Shown here: positions 56,501 through 64,000 of the stretch, piece by piece
How positions within the stretch are numbered: the stretch's first letter is position 1
Layout of the letters: the number at the start of each line of letters is the position of its first letter
Source of the DNA: Prostheceraeus crozeri
Taxonomy: Eukaryota > Platyhelminthes > Polycladida > Euryleptidae
DNA: 64,000 nucleotides
Assembly: GCA_907163375.1 (NCBI GenBank)
Contig: CAJQUW010005583.1
Location: 1-64,000, forward strand
Direction: 5' to 3'
Notes under the pieces: generated by a model
The model's database searches: none
What the model saw: the letters and a program-made list of their open reading frames with translations, nothing else
What the model was told of the DNA's origin: nothing
Position numbers and translations under genes: made by a program

Positions 56501-57365
56501 CAGGATTTCAGGGTGGTGCAGCTACCGGCTCCTACCCAAGACCCTTCGACATATAGTCGAGCCCCCAACACGAAGACTGAGACTTTCACAGAATGATGTT
56601 CACCCTGTGGCTACTACGAAACTACACATCTGTCGAGGTCTTGTTAGACAAGATCAAAGAAAGCACATATAAATCTGATAGGAAGTAGACTGAGGTTTTC
56701 GGCAAAATTACATTTGTCTGTGTTTTCTCTGATTAAGTGAGAAGTACTACGGCGTGTAGAACCATCTCTAGGTCATATAGTTCATGTATCTTTGATTACG
56801 AAGGTCAACACATTTTGATTTATCAAATCGTTGTGTTTTATTAACATCTTGATTAAATGCTAGCCGAAACTTACCGTCTCGAAATACATTTTTGCATACA
56901 TCACCGATATACAGGATAGAAAATAACCTGAAGATATTCCATCCTGAAAATCATTACTAATGATTTGGCTGCTGCTTCCCACATAATGCTTTTCATGAGG
57001 CATGAATCACAGAGGGAGCCATGAAAAGTTTCTCTATTTATGGGGGACTGATTGAAGTTTCTGATTTAGTTCCTACCGCGACCACTCTTTGCGCCTAATT
57101 AAAGGCGAGAACAAATGTTTCATTCTTCCGAGTGAGGCATTATTACTAAAAAGGAGGTATTTTTGTCAGACGCATCGGTCACAGTGAAAGGGTTTTCAAA
57201 AACTTCAAAACGCACCCAGTTGGATTTACATGAGTACCGTTTTGGACCGGGTATGACTCAGACGACGCGAAGATTCGTGGCAGCCATGGATAGGGTTAAC
57301 TACAGTCTTCGAAAGTCTTAGTTTCAGCCTCGCTCCCTGCAGAAACTCGTGCTGCAGGTAGGACG
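56500..57365. mobile_element. Fold-back element family, copy 2
   Basis: Left arm at about 56575-56830 (GACTGAGACTTTCACAGAAT, CTACTACGAAAC, GTTAGACAAGATCAAAGAAA, TTTTCTCTGATTAAG) parallels the left arm of the copy at 51600. The right end at 57290-57365 (AGCCTCGCTCCCTGCAGAAA) is in the opposite orientation and matches the right end at about 62998. The middle does not align with the other copies, so this copy is diverged or carries foreign sequence. Confidence 0.6.
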
Positions 57366-58882
57366 AGATGGTTCAACCACCTAGCTGTCAAGCCTCTGTC
57401 AAGTGAAACAATTGGATACTTCCAAATTGCACCACAATTCTTTTTATATCAAAAGAGCTTCCCCAGAAGTATTTGAATACCTATTCTAAGCATTTTTTTG
57501 AAAATGAGACACTTAGAAACTAACCATCCATTTTCAAGGGAAGAATCATAGTATAAGAGCCAATAATGTGCTTTAATAATAAGTACATTAAATCTAAGGC
57601 GAGAATACAAGTGTCTGTTGTCCGTCAAGAGCTTTTCGCCCGACAATGGTGTTTTCGACTGAAACGATCTTAAGGAAGCTCGCGATCTACTTTAAAATTC
57701 AAAACAAGATTCACAGGAGGTTGTGTATTACTTTTTCTCGCTAAGTGCCTGAATTCAAATACATATAAAATTTCAAGTCTCAGCCGTGTTAATTTATGTC
57801 AGCTCCGACCTTGATAGCAGTTCAAATTTTGAGATCCCAATTCTTGTATTTTTTCTCTTTTATCGAATGTCTAAATGTACGAAGGAGTTACTCATGATTA
57901 CAAAGAAATTGCTTCTGTTGATTTGTGCATTGAATACAACTAAAAATAAGTACATGAAATGTGAATTTCTTTCTTCCAAATGTAGCCGCTCTAATTCCTC
58001 CGAAAAATGTTTTTTGTGAAAAACAGCATTATTTCATCAATTATTGCAGTTGCGATTTGCTAGAAGATCCGACACCCTACTACGCCATCAATGCATTATC
58101 ATTTCCTTTACATGCACCTGCTGACCACTCATGTCATTATTCAATTACTCGTCAAGTAAAGACTCTATATGATGCTCCCAAATTCTTTAGTGACATGAAC
58201 ATTTCATCACATTCTCTGATAAAGGTCTTCATTACAAGATATATGATGCATCCTGCATCCCGCAGCTTCACCATTTCAGTTGGTCCCCTCAGTTAGTCTT
58301 GCACACACGTAGAAGCAATTAAGAGTATTGCGACATCTCATTTAGTGTCGAATGTCTTGTATTACGATCCTAAAACTCATACTCAAACCGTTTGTGGCGA
58401 CTTTGCTTACGGATTAAGCCGATATCAAAAGAAATCATCATTTCATGACCGAATGTAGTGCTTTCCTGGGAATGCTAATTTCAAGGTCGGAGCGCAAAGT
58501 CAGAGTGTAGATGTCCACCTCTGTTTACAAATAGTGATAGTTGCTAACAGAAGCAGCGAATTTTAGAATACCTAGTTGGCTAATAACGTCAAACCCACGC
58601 TGTGGCAGTCATGGAATTTTCGCTTCCATTCAGTCCATGTATATCATTCATTTTTTGCTTCTTCCTTACACGTTGTGCAAACTGACTTTTGGTAGCCTGT
58701 CTTTCATTTATACCTGTTATCTGTGTTTGATTTTTACGCTTCATCTATTTTCGATGTCCTAACTAATTCGTATCAAAGGATTGAGGAAATTGGCGAAACA
58801 TAGTGCACAACCTTCGTTTCGAAGATGTGACTTAATGATGATGAACTCCGCATGTGATTCTGATGCTTGTTTTTCATATCTA
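57366..58882. other. AT-rich spacer, unassigned frames only
   Basis: A 111-codon plus frame (57961-58296) contains a His/Cys-rich middle (HAPADHSCHYS) but no recognised domain. Composition is like the flanks and I do not call it a gene. Nothing else stands out. Confidence 0.35.
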
Positions 58883-59128
58883 CATTGCTGTGCACTAAAT
58901 TAGAAACTTTCATAGAATATATCCTAATTTGATGAACTTTTTTCAAAAGTCAAATTTCGATTTCTTACAATCAATTTAAGATAATCAAATTCAATGTATG
59001 ATATCGTGTTGAATGTAGTGTGCTCTGAAGCTTCAAAAATTTGGATTTGAGTCGACTGATTGCTAAGTCATGGCAGTCGGATTCAAAATATGTCAAATTT
59101 TGTTAACTCATTGTCATTATGAATGAAG

Positions 59129-60975
59129 ATGGGAAAGAGGAATGAAATCCTCGTTAGTCAAGTTGCATTCATCCTGGAATGAAAACGTGTTGGAGTCATC
59201 CAGAATGATATATCCAAACAACTTTGTATCTCAACAGCAACCGTTTCCAAGAGACCACAGAACAGTCAGTCAAAAAGCAAAAGTATTGTAAGGCCACGAA
59301 AATCGACTCTCAGAGACGATAAGATCCTAGAGCGTCTGTGCTTGACAAGCTTCTACATGTCATCTTTACAACATTTTTGCGGAATTGAGTAGAATCAACT
59401 GGTAGCACTGGATCCATCCTCTGTCCGCAGACGATTAGGGAGAATGCGTCTAGTCTCCAGAAGAATAGTGAAAAAGTCACTTATGACAATGGACAAATAT
59501 TAGCTCGCGTCCAATGGTGTAAGGCTCATGAAAGTTGGAGTGAAGAAAAGTGGAAGACTCTATTTTTTAGTGATGAATCAATAATTTAAATCAAATGTCA
59601 TGAAGGGAATACAAGAGTCAGACCATAGAGTAAGTATGTTAGGTAGAGTGGTAACTCCGCAATCATTATACCCCCAATGTGTATACACTTTCGATTTTAT
59701 TAAATGAACTCAAAGGAGATACAGTCGGAATTGTTTCCAAATGTGAGATATGCCCATTTATGCAGTTTTGAAGAAACACAACGGAATTGACTGATCATGA
59801 TAGTATGATGCAGAAGTAAATGATAATATTCTACAGATTGTCATTGTCATGACAGCCTTGGAGAGGTAATGTTTGTTAAATTAGCAACTCGATGACCTGC
59901 TTTTGCTTTCATGCTCAACCTCAAGGGAATCTTCTTCAGCGTGATCATACCATAAGCAACCTGCCAATGGTAGAGCAAAATAACAGAATCAAAGACAATT
60001 ATTTCAATTAACTTTGAAAGATGTAAATGGTTCCACATCACCATTCAGATTCAAGAAGTGAAACATTAATTTAGTGAATCATAAACTCATGCCGGTGAAA
60101 ATTGAATTAAAAACTTAAAATTTCAGCCAAGAAAGCACGGATAATATCGCGACTTTTTCATGAAGATTTCCATCATAATGCAGAGCATGAAATTTCCTGG
60201 ATAATCAGCTTGATATCCGCTTAGTTGGGATGATTATTAGCAAATAGTCATTCCTTTTGATATCCAACTTTCTTTATACTACTTACACCGGGGAGTCATC
60301 TCGGTAGTATGTAAATTGACAAAATTTTGACTTTTTCAAAACTGCTCAAATAATTCTTTGGACTATGGGAACGTAATCTCCGCAAAAAACTGAATCTTTT
60401 CATATAATAATTTTCACTGTATACAGATACTTTTTTGAGTCGACACTCTACCGATATATCCCTACTCTATGAGTCAGACGAGAAAGCCATAAAACTTCTG
60501 CATGCTTCCTACAGTCAAATTTCCTCAGTCAGTGATATCATGGAGTTGTTTTACAGCGAATCATGTAGGATTCCCTCATGTCTGCAAAAGAACTGAAAAT
60601 ACAAAAGAATACATGATAATATAGAGAATCATAATATTAATGTAGTGCCCTTCAAGAATTGGTAAAAGAAGAGCTTTGGTTTTTCAAGATGATTCAGCTC
60701 CAGCTCATCGAGCAAATAATGTGATTGAATTGATAAGGAGTAGCCATATCCGATCATTGACATGGCCTGGAAACAGTTCTGACTTGAGACCGGTGAAAAA
60801 TCTTTGGGCCTTCCTGAAGAAAGAAGAAGTGAAACAACGGAAGCCAAGAGAAAAGACTGAGTTGATTACATCGATTGCTAATGTGTGGCATATGCCTGCC
60901 GATTTGCTTCTAAGACTTACTGCAAGCATACCTCGACGAATTTCGGCGGTCATGACGAAGAAAGGCGGAAGATGA
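59129..60975 (+). pseudogene. Tc1-like transposase, interrupted and decayed
   Basis: The N-terminus reads MGKRNEILVSQVAFI with a helix-turn-helix (ISKQLCISTATVSKR), then RPRKSTLRDDKILERL, VRRRLGRMRLVSRR and the catalytic segment WKTLFFSDES with the first Asp (codon 59572-59574). After the nested insertion the frame resumes with TVKFPQSVISWSCF, then FQDDSAPAHR (second Asp, 60691-60693) and LRPVKNLWAFLKK. It ends with PRRISAVMTKKGG. The third catalytic acid, normally Glu in NPIENLW, is Lys here (60796-60798), at the correct DD34E spacing. With in-frame stops in the N-terminal half and the insertion, the enzyme is inactive. The final 99 codons remain open. Confidence 0.88.
59624..60471. mobile_element. 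848-bp non-autonomous transposon nested in the Tc1 element
   Basis: The ends are inverted: CATAGAGTAAGTATGTTAGG at the left and, on the opposite strand, CATAGAGTAGGGATATATCG at the right, with the match continuing through GGTAGAGTG and ACTC for about 35 bp. A perfect 8-bp direct repeat AGTCAGAC flanks the element (59616-59623 and 60472-60479). Removal of the element plus one repeat would leave adjoining Tc1 transposase sequence. No protein is encoded. An 8-bp duplication fits the hAT or P superfamilies, and the CA start leans slightly to P-type, but the family is not certain. Confidence 0.88.
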
Positions 60976-61395
60976 TTTGATTCTTTTTCTATTCAGTTGA
61001 CTCTATTATAGCTTGAAACATTGCTCATCATACCTTAGCAGCAGATTTTTTCGGAAATAAAGTTTTTCAGTTTCCAAAAATGAGTTTTTGGATAGAAAGA
61101 TGATAGTTTCTACTTTAATGCACAGCACTGTATGTGGCCATTTACTGATTGCTTTTCCGATTTCCAGTAGTTATTAGTATGTTTCTTCAATCGGTGTTCA
61201 ATCATTCATTGTTTACCTCGTTATGCTCAGGAATAATTGCCTCCTCTTTATGAACAGTAACGGATTCCTAATATATTTTCATGCATGCAGGATGCATAAA
61301 TGTGTATATCAGCATTTTTTTCAATAACTTGTTATGTAATCATCTATTTCATTATATTTTGTTTTTGGGTTATTGTTGATTTCTGAACTGTGTGA

Positions 61396-62178
61396 CAGTG
61401 GGTGACATGCCACGCTCAATTACGCGTAATTACACATGACCCTAAACATCCGTGGCTATGCGGGACATTGCTGCAACATCTGTCGGCAGTCCTGTTATGT
61501 AGACTTTTCGTCTCATGTGTCTGTATGTATGAGAGGCTAAACAATGTGATAGGACTTCAATTTCATGCTCAGGGAAGACAGAACATGCTTAGCGGTTCAT
61601 CCGTGGTTCAAGCGGCAACGCGGTCAACCGTAGACGACGCGCGAACTATAAACGCTCGCCCGCGCATATTCACAAACATTCCCCATGTTTTAACAGCATC
61701 AGATCAAGTGATTTCTGACTCTTAGTGCAGCGCGTATGTACGCGGGTAGAAGAATAGAATGTCTTTAACCACGGATGTTTGGGGTGCTGTGTAACTACGC
61801 GTGAATTACTCGTGGCATGTAACCTAGTGAATAAAGCTTCGTTGGTTTATGTAGTATATTGCTTTATTTTGTATATTTTACTTTCTTCGACTGAGAGAGT
61901 GCGATTATATTTCATCGTTGCATGAAGATGGAAAATATGTAAACATTTGAATCACTTTAGTTATTTTCTTGTCACCAAAATGTGAATTGTTTATGTATTT
62001 ATCATGATGATATTGTTCAATTAATATTGAATCACAACAATCAATTTTCTGTGTTCACTTTTCTGTCTCTTTAATAGCATTGTTTCCATGTAGCTTACTT
62101 GTAAATGATGAAAAACTTATGTTGTATCGAAGCTCTTTAATTACTATCTTTTAGTTGAAATAGCAATAAAATCATAAA
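61396..62178. mobile_element. MITE-like element, copy 2
   Basis: It is nearly identical to 54658-55380 over most of its length, including the CG-rich interior and the following AT-rich segment with AATAAAGCTTCG. It differs by about 85 bases present after CATCCGTGG (61459-61545) and by lacking about 20 bases near the left end. The second inverted end is present (about 61768-61824), but the third, outermost end seen in copy 1 is missing beyond 62178. The high identity suggests recent movement or duplication. Confidence 0.8.
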
Positions 62179-62699
62179 TATTGTTTATTTACGCATATTT
62201 TTTGTTTTATTGCGTTTTTACAGCTCATAGTCTTCCTATTGGATGAGCGTTCGCCAATGACTGACGGATCTGTGACGAATGTCAAGATCCACAAAGTGTG
62301 CTTGCGAATTCATGAGTTTTAACAAATGATAACTGAAAATGTATAGAACTGAATTTTAGCACTGAGATGCGTCAAAACCAGAACATGAATCTGTTCCGAA
62401 AGGACACCGGGATAAATTCGTCGAAACAAGGACGTCTGGTCACCTTGTTGTAAATGCACGACATTGGTTTGAACACGACTAAAAACAAAATTGTTTTCCT
62501 CGAAGGAATGTGCATCTCATCGAAAGACGTGGTCACGTGGTTCAGTGAGAATCTTCAGTATGGAAGCATCTGCAACAACTTTTTAGCGCTTTGGTTCTCA
62601 GTGGTCTAGGAGAAGGATTTAATAAATTCAAATTTTATTGAAGTTCATATGGACTTCCATCATTTCGTGACGGTAGAAAATGAAATTATTTTGTGAGAC
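62179..62699. other. AT-rich spacer, no gene recognised
   Basis: Nothing supported by motif or repeat structure. Confidence 0.4.
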
Positions 62700-63045
62700 A
62701 AAAATTTCGTCACATACACTATTGATCAGAAGCATGATAATAGCACATGCACGTCATAGGAAATGACTTAACGACATTCCATGTCAAAATTATGATTCTA
62801 GATTTGATACTTTTCAGTTGATAAGAAACAGCATATGAAATTTCATTTTACCAAAAACTTCAATCTGCGTCCCATTATATTAACAAGTGCATTTCTTTGC
62901 TCCTAACTGACAAGATTAGGAATTCAATAGAACTCGGCAGACACACCGATTCGTAGTAGGCATAATTATGGTGCACATCATTCTGTGCAAGCCTTCCTTT
63001 CGGCCTCGCTCCCTGCAGACACTCGCTCTGGCTGTCGGACTATTA
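62700..63045. mobile_element. Fold-back element family, partial copy 3 (right arm)
   Basis: Same orientation as the right arm at 51990-52320. Shared ordered words are GATCAGAAGCATGATAATAGC, AACTTCAATCTGCGTC, AAGTGCATTTCTTTGCTCC, CTGACAAGATTAGGAATT, AGAACTCGGCAGACACACCG + ATTCGTAG and CATCATTCTGTG. It ends with GGCCTCGCTCCCTGCAGACA. The corresponding left arm is not found. Confidence 0.65.
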
Positions 63046-64000
63046 GTCAATAAATTGAAGTGTAGACCATTTGGATTAACTACAGCTAGACTACAGTTCA
63101 ATGATACGTGTAAAGTAGCACTGCTTATTTGTGGATGAAACATTCGTTGTTGGTCTTTGATGACTTACATACATATGTATGAAGATACAAAGATTAAATA
63201 GATGCAAGTATTTTCCACATTTGTCCAACCATGAACTTCTAGATGCTCTGAGCTCTAAAATGCCTGGTAATACGAGGTGCAGCCTGGAAGATACGGAAGT
63301 AAATTCTGTTTTGTGACTTCTTTCTGGGTGTATTATTTAGACACAAACATTCACAATATTACAAAAAGACAGGACAAAGAAAGGCGAATTTTTTTTCTTG
63401 CCTTGCACTAAAGCAGTGAGGGAGGAAAGGAGACACGACAATATCAATCTAGCATCATTTCAATTATTACATCAGTTAAAGCATTATTTGGCCAAAAAGA
63501 ACAGTTGACGTTCAGTTATATTATGATACGTATATCACAACTTATGTTTTCCTATGTTTATTTTTAATTTTATTATTAATAGTAATATTGATATAATATA
63601 TAATTATTAATATTTAATTTTGTTTATTTATAATTATTAATTTTATTGAAGAAGAGTCAAACCGAATATAATACAATATATAAAGAGATGCTGCATTGAC
63701 ACACAAAATGTGATGACAATGACTCCATCTTTGCGTGAGCTGTATGAATATGCGCCATCCTTCCTGCTATCACGCCATAATTTAAGGTCCAATGCTGCAT
63801 CAAATTCACTATTTTGCACTTAATGGATCTGACAAATCTTGGTTGCACATATCCAATTCCACTTTATAGAATTACTTGATGAAATTTAAGCTTGAAAAGT
63901 TTCTGTGCTCCTAATTTCGTGCATGCTACAATAGTCAATCGATACTACATAATTAAAAATGAACGTCAGAAAGTAAATTTCATTAAAACTCGATGATTCA
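63046..64000. other. AT-rich end of window, no gene recognised
   Basis: This includes a very AT-rich stretch at 63530-63660 with imperfect TAATATTAATT words. Short frames lack support. Confidence 0.4.

Larger units (their letters stand above)
58883..61130 (+). mobile_element. Tc1-like DNA transposon with TA target duplication
   Basis: The left end CATTGCTGTGCACTAAATTA (58883 on) pairs with the right end, whose reverse complement reads CAGTGCTGTGCATTAAAGTA (ending at 61130). Similarity continues through TAGAAACT(T/A)TCAT for about 32 bp. TA flanks both sides (58881-58882 and 61131-61132), the target duplication of the Tc1/mariner group. The element carries a decayed transposase and a later 848-bp transposon insertion. 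Without that insertion it is about 1.4 kb, close to the usual 1.3-1.7 kb. Confidence 0.88.

Noticed and set aside
57961-58296. 111-codon His/Cys-containing protein
   Set aside because: No family motif, no conserved neighbour and spacer-like composition.

Overview
The window looks like a transposon- and satellite-rich stretch of an animal genome, most likely an aquatic invertebrate. The evidence is a Polinton-type DNA polymerase fragment, a THAP/P-element transposase, a Tc1-like element, a retroelement with a tRNA-Pro primer site, AT-rich spacer DNA and frequent TACATGTA-like words (common in molluscs; this last point is only a hint). I found no convincing host single-copy protein gene. Every recognisable protein belongs to a mobile element.

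Layout. 1-16885 is extremely G-rich, C- and T-poor low-complexity sequence. It flips abruptly to a T/C-rich tract at 16886-17385, which runs straight into a partial Gag gene on the minus strand. This may be a sequencing or assembly artefact at a contig edge, or a genuine giant polypurine domain; the sequence alone cannot decide. 17386-18540 is the 5' part of an LTR retroelement (gag start, primer-binding site, LTR). 18541-21342 is a Polinton/Maverick remnant: a protein-primed type-B DNA polymerase fragment on the plus strand, converging on a penton-like C-terminal fragment on the minus strand.

21990-25830 is an AT-rich minisatellite of about 29 bp. 25835-28190 is an unassigned island with a 206-bp direct duplication, a three-copy diverged repeat of about 215 bp and many short hairpins, several sharing a GATAGC loop. 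28190-45110 is a highly homogeneous composite satellite built from two modules, A (about 491 bp) and B (about 304 bp), that share a body of about 150 bp. It contains 24 A and 16 B in a patterned order that never places two B together. Degenerate edge copies and a 22-bp repeat follow.

45425-48872 holds a P-type (THAP9-like) DNA transposon, almost intact except that its THAP domain and catalytic body lie in different frames. 48.4-64 kb is AT-rich spacer carrying non-autonomous elements: a fold-back family (three copies), a MITE family with ACGCGTAATTAC-rich inverted ends (two copies), a tRNA-like remnant lacking its anticodon arm, palindrome clusters, and a Tc1-like element (58883-61130) with TA target duplication. 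The Tc1 element is itself split by an 848-bp transposon (59624-60471) flanked by an 8-bp target duplication.

The genes do not form a pathway. The window records successive layers of element insertion and tandem amplification. The most novel-looking features are the A/B satellite grammar, the hairpin-rich island at 26-28 kb and the G-rich domain.
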